DNA of 31,176 bases from Chloroflexota bacterium. Its GTDB lineage: Bacteria; Chloroflexota; Limnocylindria; QHBO01. The notes under the pieces are model-generated. The model was given only the letters and a program-made list of their open reading frames with translations. It did not search any database and was not told the origin of the DNA. Below, in pieces: positions 1 through 7,658 of this stretch. How positions within the stretch are numbered: the stretch's first letter is position 1; every line of letters begins with the position of its first letter. The position numbers and the translations under genes are program-made. The DNA is taken from contig VBJX01000042.1 of assembly GCA_005879775.1 (NCBI GenBank), forward strand, positions 1 to 31,176, in the 5' to 3' direction.

Positions 1-1077
1 GACGCGGTCGGGCTGCTTGGAGCGCTCTCGGCCGCCGCGGGCCTTGTCGGTGCGCCGCTGTGGGGGGCCGCAGCCGACCGGTTCGCGAACTCGCGCATGG
101 TCCTGCCCGCGGCGGCCGGGGGCGCGGCCCTGGCGGCGGGCCTGCTGGCGTTGGTTCACGGCCCGCTACTCATCGTCCTGGCCGTTGGCCTCATGTCGCT
201 GGCCATGGGCGGGGTCTCGCCCATCCTGGATGCGCGAGCCCTCGAGACGGTGACCGACGATCGGAACCGCTATGGCAGGTTCCGGGTCTGGGGCTCTGCG
301 TCGTTTGTCGTCGCAGCCGTCTTCACCGGCTGGCTGATCGATCGGGCCGGGATCCATGCGCTCCTGTTCGTCCTGATCACCGGCCTGGCCGCCACCGCCA
401 TCGTCGGCCTCGGTCTGCGATCCACGAACCTGGTGCCATCGCTGCCTCGATTCGAGGGGATCAAGTCGGTCATTCGCAGCCCGGAGCTCGCACCGTTCCT
501 CGTGGCCGCGCTTTTCATCTGGAGCGCCGACTCGGCGATCAACGGCTTCTTCTCGATCCGGCTGGGGGAGATCGGTGCGCCCGCGTCGCTGGTGGGCATC
601 TCGTGGGCGCTCGGGGCCGTGGTGGAGATCCCGTTGATGGTGGCCTTTCCGGCGCTCGGTGCGCGCTTCGGGGCCGAACGGCTGCTCCTGGCCGCGGCGG
701 TCCTGTTCGTTGTGCGGGCGATCGCGGTCGCCGTCCTGCGAGACCCACTCTTGGTCACGCTGACCATGGCCCTGCACGGCGGCGCCTTCGCGCTCTCGCT
801 GGTGGGCGGCGTGACGTACGTTTCGCGCCACGCGCCTCAGGGAGCTGCGGCGACCGCGCAGGGGGTGCTCAGCGGCACGACCTTCGGGCTGGCCGCCATC
901 CTGGGTCCCGGGCTGGGAGGTCTCCTGGCCCCGTCGCTCGGCTTGCCGGGGATGTTCGGAGTCGCCGCTCTCGCGGGGATCGCCGGGGTTGGAGCGCTGT
1001 CGGTGGCGCTCCGCTCGCGGAGCGCAGGCTTTCAGCGCGAGAGCTCGGCCAGAAGCGTCAATGACGGCGCGAAGTAG
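1..1077 (+). CDS. MFS transporter, 5' end missing
   Basis: The open frame enters from the left edge, so the N-terminal helices are missing. The first 40 visible residues contain a motif-A-like loop (GAPLWGAAADRF) between two hydrophobic segments, as in major facilitator proteins between TM2 and TM3. The rest is a run of about nine hydrophobic helices rich in Gly and Ala, with a polar central loop (ATAIVGLGLRSTNLVPSLPR) between the two halves. It most resembles the MFS_1-like group of sugar or drug transporters. The substrate cannot be read from sequence. The C-terminus is hydrophilic and ends in TAG at 1075-1077. It overlaps the convergent Dyp peroxidase gene by 46 bases. Family assignment is firm, function open. 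Confidence 0.85.
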   Translation, partial: DAVGLLGALSAAAGLVGAPLWGAAADRFANSRMVLPAAAGGAALAAGLLALVHGPLLIVLAVGLMSLAMGGVSPILDARALETVTDDRNRYGRFRVWGSASFVVAAVFTGWLIDRAGIHALLFVLITGLAATAIVGLGLRSTNLVPSLPRFEGIKSVIRSPELAPFLVAALFIWSADSAINGFFSIRLGEIGAPASLVGISWALGAVVEIPLMVAFPALGARFGAERLLLAAAVLFVVRAIAVAVLRDPLLVTLTMALHGGAFALSLVGGVTYVSRHAPQGAAATAQGVLSGTTFGLAAILGPGLGGLLAPSLGLPGMFGVAALAGIAGVGALSVALRSRSAGFQRESSARSVNDGAK

Positions 1078-1937
1078 AACGCACCGCCCACCGGGCGCGA
1101 GAAATCCATGAGGCGGTCATGGCGCCCGTCCTCATCGGTCCCGAACATGCGCGCCAGCATCCTGTCGAAGCGCGGCCGGTCGGCCGAGAAGGCCACGAAA
1201 TAGAGCCCATGCTCGGTGAGCGTGCCGTACGGGACGCTGCGCCGCCAGATCGGCAGCTCGTTGCCCTCCTCGTCGGAGATCTCGACCCGGGCGATGTGGG
1301 ACGTTGGCGGCTTGGCATCGCCCTCCAACTCCACCGAGCGAGCCTTGGTCCGCCCCACGACGCGCTCCTGCTCGGCCACGGGCAACTTCTCGAAGGCGGC
1401 GAGGTCGTGGATCCAGCGCATGGCCAGCAGGTGGCTGCCGCCCTCGCCGGGCTGGCCGTCCGGCACCAGGGCCGTGGTGGGTGCATCGAGCATCTGCGGA
1501 TTGGCCGTCCCGTCGATGAAGCCGGTAAGGTCTCGCGAGTCGCGGTGGACGAAGGCATCCTGCTCGGCGGAAACCATCGCGATCTCGGCGATCGCCGCGG
1601 CGGCAGCGCGGGAATGCTCGAACACCACGTCGCGGGAGCTGCCGTTGATCCAGAGCCACAGGTCGTGCTGGCTGGCCGGAGCCCGATGGCCACCGAGCGC
1701 CGCGACCGGCTGGAACGGCGCCAGTCCGTCAGGGACGTGCTCGGGCGCCAGTGCCCGCCAGAGGGCACTCCCGAAGGCGACCACCAGGTTGACGCCGCCG
1801 GCCGAGACGGCCGGCTGGCGGAGGCTGCGCAGCGATCCGGCGACCGCCACCATGTCGACATCGGGTCGCAGGTCGAACTCGACGAAGCTGTGGGCGATCG
1901 TGCCCTGGGCGAAGATGCCGAACTGCGGAACGGTCAC
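1032..1937 (-). CDS. Dyp-type haem peroxidase
   Basis: A 301-residue dye-decolourising peroxidase, the usual length for bacterial class B-like enzymes. The GxxDG signature is present as GFIDGTANP near residue 140 and supplies the catalytic Asp. A conserved His in PPTSHIARVE fits the proximal haem ligand, and the Arg pair in WRRSVPYG fits the distal haem-pocket Arg. These enzymes reduce H2O2 while oxidising dyes, phenolics or Mn(II). There is no signal peptide and no encapsulin gene beside it, so a cytoplasmic antioxidant role is likely (inference). The start is GTG at 1937. A TAGCAT box lies 6 nt upstream and no Shine-Dalgarno is seen, so the transcript is probably leaderless. The 3' end overlaps the MFS gene tail by 46 bases. 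Confidence 0.93.
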   Translation of the reverse strand: MTVPQFGIFAQGTIAHSFVEFDLRPDVDMVAVAGSLRSLRQPAVSAGGVNLVVAFGSALWRALAPEHVPDGLAPFQPVAALGGHRAPASQHDLWLWINGSSRDVVFEHSRAAAAAIAEIAMVSAEQDAFVHRDSRDLTGFIDGTANPQMLDAPTTALVPDGQPGEGGSHLLAMRWIHDLAAFEKLPVAEQERVVGRTKARSVELEGDAKPPTSHIARVEISDEEGNELPIWRRSVPYGTLTEHGLYFVAFSADRPRFDRMLARMFGTDEDGRHDRLMDFSRPVGGAFYFAPSLTLLAELSR

Positions 1938-1943
1938 CGTTTG

Positions 1944-1949
1944 ATGCTA
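1944..1949 (-). promoter_or_regulatory. -10 box of the Dyp peroxidase gene
   Basis: TAGCAT on the minus strand ends 6 nt before the GTG start at 1937. There is no Shine-Dalgarno in between, which fits a leaderless transcript. No convincing -35 is seen. Confidence 0.5.
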
Positions 1950-1985
1950 CCAGCCGAACATGCTGGACCGCGGGGCGGCGACCGA

Positions 1986-1991
1986 TATGCT
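1986..1991 (+). promoter_or_regulatory. -10 box of the propeller-like protein gene
   Basis: TATGCT is followed by 8 nt and then ATG at 2000, without a ribosome binding site. It is divergent from the Dyp promoter in a 62-base intergenic gap. It also argues against the in-frame TTG at 1991, which would overlap the box. Confidence 0.5.
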
Positions 1992-1999
1992 TGCCGCGG

Positions 2000-4009
2000 A
2001 TGACCGACCGCGATCCGTTCCGCCTGGAGACCTCGTCGGGTATGCGCCCGGCCACGGGGCTCGGCGAGCGAGTGCTCGTGGGCCTGGCGGTCGTCGCGTT
2101 GGTCAGTGGGGGGGCGGTGGGGGTGAGCAATGTCCTCCGTGGCGACCCGGCGACCGCGGATGCCTCGGGGTCGCCCAGTGCCAGCCCGCACCCGACGCCG
2201 AGGTCGTTCCCAACGCCCACACCGCGGCCTCTGCGGATCGTCCAGCTGGCCTCAGGCACGCTGCCGCGCAACGTTCCGCAGGTGAGCGGATTCAGCGGAT
2301 GGATTCGGACGACCCGGGATGTCGTGATCCGCGCGGACCCCGATCCCACGGCACAACAGCTCGGCATCCTGGCTGCGGGTCAAATTGGCACGGCGTACGA
2401 GCAGCAGCCAGAGGAAACGGGTCGCCCGGGCTGGCTGGAGCTTCAGGACCCGCTCACCGGGTGGGTGTTGGGAGACGACGGGATCACGCGCTACACCAGC
2501 ACGGATTTCCTGCAGAGTGGATGGGTCAACACCGTGGCGGCCGGGCCGGATGGATTCGTTGCCCTCGGCACCTCTTCGACGATGACGAGCCACTGGCTTC
2601 CGCCATTCCCTCTCGCCTCTCGGGATGGAGCCGCATGGGTGAAAGCCGGCACCGAGCCGTTCGCCGGCTGGGACCTCTCGTCGGTCGTCTGGGGGCCGGC
2701 CGGCTGGCTGGCCAGCGCAGCGACGTACGGGGACTCAGGCGAGAGCCAGATCTGGCTCTGGAACTCCAGGGACGGCGTGTCGTGGCGTCTGTTGGGGAGC
2801 ATGGGCTCGGCGGCCAACTGGCCGGACAGCCTGACCGCCTCGCAGGATGGCTATCTGCTCGTGACCGAAAGCAACGGTGGTTTGGGGGGCGGGGAACGAT
2901 CCATCTGGTACTCGACAGACGGCTCCTCCTGGCAGGAACGCGCCACACCGCCTGGGTGGTTCCCGCAGCAATCGTGGATGCGGATCGTCGGATCGCCGGG
3001 CGGCTTCTTCGCCTGGGGCGAACGAGGCACGCTCGGGTATGGAGCGGTCGGCAACCAATTTGCCGGCTTCACCGCTGACGGGCAGAGCTGGGCACCAGTC
3101 ACGGACGGCCCGCAGGGGCAGGCCAGCCAGGTGCTGGGGGTGAATGGTGGCTTCCTGGCGCTCGACTCCGATTCGCAGACCGGCACCCCGCGCGCCTGGA
3201 CGGGGGCGCTGCGGCGTGGCCGACTCGAATGGCGCCGAGAAACGGGCGCGGATGCCGCGCTCGCGGGCGGGGTGGTGACCAGCATGGCGTGGGACGGCCA
3301 GCAAGCCTACGCTTTTGGGTGGGACCGATCGACGGAGGCTCCCCTGGTGTGGACCATCAACGGCAGCGGATGGACGAGAGCGCCGCTCCCGGCATCCTTT
3401 GGAGCCATTCCCACGCTGGCGGCTGCAGGCCCGGCTGGGGTGGTGGTGGTCGGGCATCGACCGAGCCTCCGCGGCGACAATCCACGGTTCTGGCGCCGCG
3501 ACAGCTATGGCGAGTGGCTGCCTGAGGCGCAGCCGATCATCGAGCGGGTGCCAGACCCCGCAACCGACCACTGCCCGGCGCTCCCCAACGATCTTCCAGG
3601 GTTCCTGGTCCTCGATCGGGCCGCGGCCGTCGTTTGCTTCGGGACCGCGCCAATCACCGTACGAGGCTATTCGGTGTCCTGTGGTGGATGTTCCGACCCA
3701 TTCGACGAGACCTCTCAGCCGGCCTGGCTCGCCGGGCCTGGTGCCAACCAGCTCTTCCTGAAGGCGATCGCGGGTAACGACGGTGGGTGGGATGCGAGCG
3801 TGGTGCTCTCCCCATCGGTGGCCGGTGAGCCCGACTGGGTCAACGCCTGGGTGGAGGTCACCGGCCATTTCGACGATCCGGCCGCAGCCACCTGCCATCA
3901 CCAGCCGCGCGTCAACGAGCTGGCCTACTGGTCTGGGCAGCAGTCCTTCATCGACGGCTGCCGTCAGGCCTTCGTGGTGACCAGGGTATCGGTGGTCAGC
4001 GGTCCGTGA
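2000..4009 (+). CDS. Membrane-anchored exported protein, SH3-like plus propeller-like repeats
   Basis: A 669-residue protein of unknown function. Residues 24-43 form one hydrophobic segment after a short basic N-terminus, followed by a Ser/Pro/Thr-rich linker (about 50-80), so the bulk should lie outside the membrane. Residues about 90-165 resemble a bacterial SH3 domain (a TTRDVVIRADPD start and a GWVLGDDG end). The rest holds repeated blades of the type 'W..SxDGxSW', for example IWYSTDGSSWQ, SRDGVSWRLL and FTADGQSW, as in sialidase-like or Asp-box propellers. The last 150 residues contain seven Cys, suggesting disulfides. ATG at 2000 is preferred over TTG at 1991 because the -10 box overlaps the latter. 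It stands alone, with a convergent gene downstream. Catalytic residues cannot be identified. Confidence 0.8.
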   Translation: MTDRDPFRLETSSGMRPATGLGERVLVGLAVVALVSGGAVGVSNVLRGDPATADASGSPSASPHPTPRSFPTPTPRPLRIVQLASGTLPRNVPQVSGFSGWIRTTRDVVIRADPDPTAQQLGILAAGQIGTAYEQQPEETGRPGWLELQDPLTGWVLGDDGITRYTSTDFLQSGWVNTVAAGPDGFVALGTSSTMTSHWLPPFPLASRDGAAWVKAGTEPFAGWDLSSVVWGPAGWLASAATYGDSGESQIWLWNSRDGVSWRLLGSMGSAANWPDSLTASQDGYLLVTESNGGLGGGERSIWYSTDGSSWQERATPPGWFPQQSWMRIVGSPGGFFAWGERGTLGYGAVGNQFAGFTADGQSWAPVTDGPQGQASQVLGVNGGFLALDSDSQTGTPRAWTGALRRGRLEWRRETGADAALAGGVVTSMAWDGQQAYAFGWDRSTEAPLVWTINGSGWTRAPLPASFGAIPTLAAAGPAGVVVVGHRPSLRGDNPRFWRRDSYGEWLPEAQPIIERVPDPATDHCPALPNDLPGFLVLDRAAAVVCFGTAPITVRGYSVSCGGCSDPFDETSQPAWLAGPGANQLFLKAIAGNDGGWDASVVLSPSVAGEPDWVNAWVEVTGHFDDPAAATCHHQPRVNELAYWSGQQSFIDGCRQAFVVTRVSVVSGP

Positions 4010-4037
4010 TCGGCTGAAGAAGCCTCGGCTGGACCGA

Positions 4038-4322
4038 CTAGCGCGACGAGCGCGCCTGCGGGCCGCTGATCGGCAGGATCCAGTAGACGGCATACGCCAG
4101 GTAGAGCGCCAGGCTCGTGATGGGGCTCAGCAGCGCCAGAAGCGTGATCGCCAGGTACCCGAGCGGGGCGTATTGGTACCCGCGTGCTCCCACCCGGCGC
4201 ACCTCCTCGTCGATGTCGGTCTTGAGCAGCCGCCCGCCGCCGCCAGATGCGTAGAGCCAGATCACGTTGAACATGACCGCGATCATCGTCATGCAGCCGC
4301 CGTACAGGACTGTCGCCAGCAC
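4038..4322 (-). CDS. TMEM175-like channel, C-terminal fragment after a frameshift
   Basis: A 94-residue open frame that continues the TMEM175/DUF1211 protein encoded just upstream at 4327-4644. It opens with LATVLYGG and continues into MFNVIWLYA, the family's fourth-helix region. A loop (LLKTDIDEEVRRVG) and two more helices follow. The frame is open a little upstream of GTG 4322 (AAADQ-VLATVLYGG), so the natural join lies at about 4325-4335. Bacterial TMEM175 proteins of about 200 residues form K+-permeable channels with six helices per subunit, and the two fragments together give 199 residues. Independent translation from GTG 4322 is possible but unlikely. Confidence 0.7.
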   Translation of the reverse strand: MLATVLYGGCMTMIAVMFNVIWLYASGGGGRLLKTDIDEEVRRVGARGYQYAPLGYLAITLLALLSPITSLALYLAYAVYWILPISGPQARSSR

Positions 4323-4326
4323 CTGG

Positions 4327-4644
4327 TCAGCTGCTGCCGGCGAGCCGCTCAGCCAGCACGATGGTCGGATAGGGCATGAAGGCCACGAACATGAGGAAGA
4401 CGACGTTGATGAACGCGAAGGTCGTGTTTGATCGGCCGATCAGGGTGAAGAGCTGGTGGTGGTTCACCCACATGATGCCGATCGTCAGGAAGCTGACAAT
4501 GTAGGCGAAGAAGGTCGGCGCCTGGGCCACCAACGCGGGTCCCAGTGGCACGCCGATGTCAGGCACGCCGATCCCCAGGACCAGCAGGGTGATGGCGATC
4601 GCAAAGACCCCGTCGGCGAAGGTCTCCAGGCGACCGGTCTCCAT
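4327..4644 (-). CDS. TMEM175-like channel (DUF1211), N-terminal fragment
   Basis: A 105-residue fragment with the hallmark first helix RLETFADGVFAIAITLLVL. The RxxxFSD-like motif defines the TMEM175/DUF1211 family (here FAD). Helix 2 (FFAYIVSFLTIGIMWVNHH) and helix 3 (FINVVFLMFVAFMPYPT) follow. It stops at TGA 4329-4327 in the middle of the family's usual length. The remainder continues in another frame at 4038-4322. One extra base, or loss of two, near GCCGGCAGCAG would explain it. ATG 4644 lies about 10 nt from a CAGACT box, so the transcript is probably leaderless. The promoter region is shared with the divergent split-barrel flavoprotein. Confidence 0.75.
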   Translation of the reverse strand: METGRLETFADGVFAIAITLLVLGIGVPDIGVPLGPALVAQAPTFFAYIVSFLTIGIMWVNHHQLFTLIGRSNTTFAFINVVFLMFVAFMPYPTIVLAERLAGSS

Positions 4645-4652
4645 CTCGCCAC

Positions 4653-4669
4653 GCAGTCTGCCAGACTGC
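4653..4669. promoter_or_regulatory. Palindromic divergent promoter
   Basis: GCAGTCTG-C-CAGACTGC is a perfect inverted repeat of 8-base arms around one base. It sits between the divergent starts at 4644 (-) and 4677 (+). Each arm carries CAGACT, reading outward, about 9-10 nt before the start codon. It can be two mirrored -10 boxes, an operator, or both. Confidence 0.45.
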
Positions 4670-4676
4670 AGAGCCG

Positions 4677-5075
4677 ATGACCGCCGCGATCCCCGATGAC
4701 CTGGCCTACCTGCTCACGAGCGATGTCCTCGCCACCGTGGCCGCGCTGCGGTCTGATGGCGCGATCGCGCTCTACCTGATGTGGGTCGACTTCGACGGGG
4801 AGCGAATCCTCACCAGCTCGCGGGTCGGCTCACGCAAGGCGCAGCACTGGGAGCGCGACCCCACAGTCAGCCTGACGGTCGTTGACCACGCCGACCCGTG
4901 GCGCTACCTGATCGTGCGCGGCCGCGTCGTCGGCAAGCGCCCGGACGAGGGGCTCGCCTTCATCGACAAGCTGTCAGGCCGCTACCTCGGAGCTCCGTAC
5001 CGGATGCGCAACTTCGAGCGCGAGGTCTTCGAGATCGAGCCCGACCACGTGCAGGCGGCGCGGGGTCGCGGCTAG
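4677..5075 (+). CDS. PPOX-class split-barrel flavoprotein, probably F420-dependent
   Basis: A 132-residue protein of the pyridoxamine-5'-phosphate-oxidase-like split-barrel fold. Visible family features are the LTSDVLATVAALRSDG opening, the strand LYLMWVDFDGERILTSS, then KAQHWERDPTVSLTVVD and the VRGRVVGKRPDEG strand. This pattern is typical of small F420- or FMN-dependent reductases of actinobacteria and Chloroflexota. The substrate is unknown. An LLM-type enzyme at 7659-8612 in the same window supports an F420 economy (inference). The start lies 9 nt after a CAGACT box with no Shine-Dalgarno. Its TAG and the stop of the convergent SnoaL-like gene share the four bases CTAG (5072-5075). Confidence 0.85.
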   Translation: MTAAIPDDLAYLLTSDVLATVAALRSDGAIALYLMWVDFDGERILTSSRVGSRKAQHWERDPTVSLTVVDHADPWRYLIVRGRVVGKRPDEGLAFIDKLSGRYLGAPYRMRNFEREVFEIEPDHVQAARGRG

Positions 5076-5452
5076 GGCGTGACGCGGAATGGTCGCCTCC
5101 ACTCGGGTGCGGCAAAGGGCGCTCCGAAGTAGCCCGTCAGCGACGAGATCAGCCCGTCGCGCAGCTCCAGGATGAAGGCCGTCTTCCAGACGCTGCCATC
5201 GGGATACGCCTCGTCCACCTCGACCACCGCCAGGTTGCCGCCGCGACGGACGTTCCGGATCGTGAAGGTCGGCGGGTCGGGGAAGGCCTCGTGCATGGCT
5301 CGCTCCTGCTCGCGACCTTCCAGGCGCTCACCTGACTGCGGGTAGGTCTCCACGATGTCATCGGCCACGTAGGTCGCGAACTCGGCAAAGCGCCGCGCGT
5401 TGAAGGCCTCGAACGTCCTGGCCGCGGCCGCGGCGAATTCGGAATCGGTCAT
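5072..5452 (-). CDS. SnoaL-like / NTF2-fold protein
   Basis: A 126-residue protein with the SnoaL-like polyketide-cyclase/NTF2 fold. It has an N-terminal helix (EFAAAAARTFEAFNARRFAEF), then YVADDIVETYPQSGERLEGRE, AMHEAFPDPPTFTIRNV, and the terminal strands AVVEVDEAYPDGSVWKT and ELRDGLISSLTGYFG. The fold serves small isomerases, hydrolases and ligand-binding proteins, so no reaction is claimed. ATG 5452 is chosen because GAGGAGG lies 4 nt upstream. The frame stays open to 5977, but that extension has no family similarity. It converges on the flavoprotein gene with a 4-base overlap. Confidence 0.82.
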   Translation of the reverse strand: MTDSEFAAAAARTFEAFNARRFAEFATYVADDIVETYPQSGERLEGREQERAMHEAFPDPPTFTIRNVRRGGNLAVVEVDEAYPDGSVWKTAFILELRDGLISSLTGYFGAPFAAPEWRRPFRVTP

Positions 5453-5649
5453 TGGTCCTCCTCGAAGGCGAGTGTACCGCCGGCGTTCAGCCGCTCCCCG
5501 CTTCTCATGAGATTCCCAGCATCGGCTTCCAGACTCTCCGGCATGTGGGATACCCTCTCGCCCATCGCTCAACAGTCCGATGCACCTGCTAGGAGCGTAA
5601 CTTGCGCCGTATCTGATCGATGAGAAGGGCACTAACCAGGAGAGATCCA

Positions 5650-6186
5650 ATGACTTCAAGCACAACCGATCAGCCGGCGACTCCGCGCTGGCTCGCATTT
5701 GGCGTCCTGCCGGTGGCGCTCTCGCTGCTGCTGGCCGCATGCTCGGGAGCGAGCCCGACGCCGAGCCCGGCGGCCAGCGTGCCTGCCAGCCAGCCGCCCG
5801 TTCAGTCGACGGCTCCCAGCCAGGCCGCCAGTCCATCGGCCGGCTCGGCGTACCAGCTGACCGTCGCTCAGACCAGCGCCGGTTCGTCGTTGGCAGGAGA
5901 GGGCGGCATGACCCTCTACACCAAGGCCGATGACACGGCCACCACGAGCACCTGCTCGGGAACATGCGCGACCACATGGCCGCCGTTCACCATCGACACC
6001 GGGGAGCAGGTCACCGCGGGCACTGGCGTGACCGGCACGATCGGCACCATCACCCGTGATGACGGCAGCCTGCAGGTGACGTACAACAGTCACCCGCTCT
6101 ACTACTACTCCGGTGACACCAAGGCGGGGGACTCAACCGGGCAGGGTCTCGGCGGGATCTGGTACATCGCCAACCCGGCCATGTGA
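5650..6186 (+). CDS. Lipoprotein with COG4315 secreted repeats
   Basis: A 178-residue predicted lipoprotein. The signal peptide ends in the lipobox LLAAC, with the acylated Cys at residue 31. A Ser/Pro/Ala-rich linker follows to about residue 65. The body carries the two characteristic repeats of Lipoprotein_15/COG4315: one with MTLYTKADDTATTSTCSGTC and TWPPF, and one with HPLYYYSGDTKAGDSTGQG ending in WYIANP. The family is common in soil bacteria. Its role is unknown, with surface redox or metal binding sometimes suggested. ATG 5650 has an AGGAGAG Shine-Dalgarno 5 nt upstream, better than the earlier in-frame ATG at 5620. It is a single-gene unit. Confidence 0.88.
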   Translation: MTSSTTDQPATPRWLAFGVLPVALSLLLAACSGASPTPSPAASVPASQPPVQSTAPSQAASPSAGSAYQLTVAQTSAGSSLAGEGGMTLYTKADDTATTSTCSGTCATTWPPFTIDTGEQVTAGTGVTGTIGTITRDDGSLQVTYNSHPLYYYSGDTKAGDSTGQGLGGIWYIANPAM

Positions 6187-6199
6187 AGCGCCAATCGGC

Positions 6200-6607
6200 T
6201 TAGAAGTCCCGCCGCCCGGCGAAGTGCTCCTCGACCTCGGGCCGGGTGAGCTGGTAGAGGGCGACTCGCTGGCCACCCGGCGCGCGGAACGAGCAGATCG
6301 GTCCCTGCGGGATCTCGAAGCTCCCTTCCCGCTGCCAACCGCGGCCTTCCAGCTCCTGGAGGGCCGCGGCCAGGTCTGCGACCCGATAGACGAGGACCGG
6401 CGTCTCCCCCTCGAGGTGCTCCGCCAGCAGCAGCCGGGGAGGAGCGTCGGCGAGGGTCACCATCGCCACCCTGGTGCCCATCCCGGCCACCGCGAAGACG
6501 AGCCGCGCTCCAAGGACCGTCGTGAAGTACTCGACGTCAGCGGCGGCATCGGCGCTTGGCATGTAGATGAAGTCGAGCTGCTCGAATGTCATCGTTTCGG
6601 GCCGCAT
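6200..6607 (-). CDS. VOC-family (glyoxalase-like) protein
   Basis: A 135-residue vicinal-oxygen-chelate fold protein with one pair of beta-alpha-beta-beta-beta modules. Visible elements are FEQLDFIYMPSADAAADVEYF, then LGARLVF, RVAMVTLADAPPRLLLAEH, PVLVYRVADLAAALQELEGRG, and the end GPICSFRAPGGQRVALYQLT. The metal ligands of a true glyoxalase are not obvious, so the reaction is unknown. Two adjacent ATGs exist at 6610 and 6607. The second is preferred because GGTGGAG sits 5 nt before it. It is divergent from the quinone oxidoreductase gene with a 90-base gap. Confidence 0.82.
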   Translation of the reverse strand: MRPETMTFEQLDFIYMPSADAAADVEYFTTVLGARLVFAVAGMGTRVAMVTLADAPPRLLLAEHLEGETPVLVYRVADLAAALQELEGRGWQREGSFEIPQGPICSFRAPGGQRVALYQLTRPEVEEHFAGRRDF

Positions 6608-6648
6608 CATGCTCCACCGGCGGTCGGGCTTGCGCGCAGCGCATCGTC

Positions 6649-6676
6649 TTGAGATAGTTGTTCCCGCAACCATAAA
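6649..6676 (+). promoter_or_regulatory. Sigma70-like promoter of the oxidoreductase gene
   Basis: TTGAGA (6649-6654), a 16-base spacer and CATAAA (6671-6676) precede the ATG at 6698. This gives a short leader that contains an AGGGAG ribosome binding site. Confidence 0.45.
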
Positions 6677-6697
6677 GTGACACCCAGGGAGCCGATC

Positions 6698-7651
6698 ATG
6701 ACCATGCGAGCCTTTGCCGTCGACGAGTTCGGAGCGCCCGGCTCGATCCACCAGCTGCCCGTGCCGGAGCCCGCCGAGGGTGAGGTCCTGGTGCGAGTCC
6801 ATGCCGCCGGGGTCAACGTCATGGACCCGATGTACACGGCTGGCTGGCTGAAGGACTACATGGAGCATCGCTTCCCGCTGGTGCCGGGGATCGACCTGTC
6901 CGGCGTGGTCGAGCGGGTCGGACCCGGCGTGGAGCGTTTCGCGCCCGGGGACGACGTGTATGGGGTCGTCACCAAGCCGGCGGTCGGGGAGGGCAGCTTC
7001 GCCGACTCGGTCGTCGTCAAGGCCGATGGCCTGGCCCCCAAGCCCGCCTCGCTCTCGCACGAGCAGGCGGCCGCGGTGCCGCATGTGGGTCTCACGGCCC
7101 TGGCAGCGATCGAGGCTGCCGACCCACAGCCTGGCCAAGTGGTGATGGTCGTCGGCGCCACCGGAGGCGTCGGCAGCTTCGTGACCCAGCTGGCGGCGGC
7201 GCGCGGCGCCACCGTGGTGGCCGTGGCCAGCAGCCCGGCCCGCGACCTGGCGCTCCAGCAGGGGGCGAGCGAGGCGATCGACTACCGGAGTGGCGACGCG
7301 CTTGAGCAGCTCCGGGCGAGCCATCCGCAGGGCGTCGATGCCCTCATTGACATGCACAGCGACGCCGAGCAGATGGCGCGCTATGGGCAGGCGGTCCGCT
7401 CCGGTGGGCGGGCGGTCTCGCCGCGGGGGCCGGCGGCCGCGGCCGCCGCCGCGCTCAAGGAGCATGGCGTGCAGTTCATCGGGGCCAACCGCCTTCCGGC
7501 CTCACGCCTGCCGGACCTCACCGCACTGATCGAGGGTGGCCAGCTGCACGTCCCGCCGATCAAGACCTACCCCCTCGAGGAGGCCGGTGCCGCCATCAAC
7601 GAGATGGCCGGCGGCCACGTCCGTGGCAAGCTGGTGGTGACCGTCGCCTAG
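6698..7651 (+). CDS. Zinc-independent quinone oxidoreductase, MDR superfamily
   Basis: A 317-residue medium-chain dehydrogenase/reductase. The GroES-like N-terminal half has VRVHAAGVNVMDP and PLVPGIDLSGVVERVGPGV. It lacks the catalytic and structural zinc ligands, as in the QOR (NADPH:quinone reductase) branch. The Rossmann motif VGATGGVGSFVTQLAAARG near residues 154-172 binds NAD(P)H. The protein ends with HVRGKLVVTV, the usual C-terminus. These enzymes reduce quinones or enoyl/enone substrates, and the specific substrate is unknown. ATG 6698 is chosen for the AGGGAG site 8 nt upstream; an upstream in-frame GTG at 6677 lies inside the -10 region. It converges with the LLM gene 7 bases away. 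Confidence 0.92.
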   Translation: MTMRAFAVDEFGAPGSIHQLPVPEPAEGEVLVRVHAAGVNVMDPMYTAGWLKDYMEHRFPLVPGIDLSGVVERVGPGVERFAPGDDVYGVVTKPAVGEGSFADSVVVKADGLAPKPASLSHEQAAAVPHVGLTALAAIEAADPQPGQVVMVVGATGGVGSFVTQLAAARGATVVAVASSPARDLALQQGASEAIDYRSGDALEQLRASHPQGVDALIDMHSDAEQMARYGQAVRSGGRAVSPRGPAAAAAAALKEHGVQFIGANRLPASRLPDLTALIEGGQLHVPPIKTYPLEEAGAAINEMAGGHVRGKLVVTVA

Positions 7652-7658
7652 CGTCGAG

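Noticed and set aside
2735..4093. A 452-codon open frame antisense to the propeller-like gene
   Set aside because: Low-complexity Arg/Gly/Pro composition, no motif, fully inside a real gene.
5453..5977. N-terminal extension of the SnoaL-like protein
   Set aside because: No similarity in this part; a strong ribosome site marks ATG 5452, and the extension would cover the lipoprotein gene.
6608..7465. N-terminal extension of the VOC protein
   Set aside because: It is antisense to the quinone oxidoreductase and has shadow composition; the VOC domain begins at 6607.
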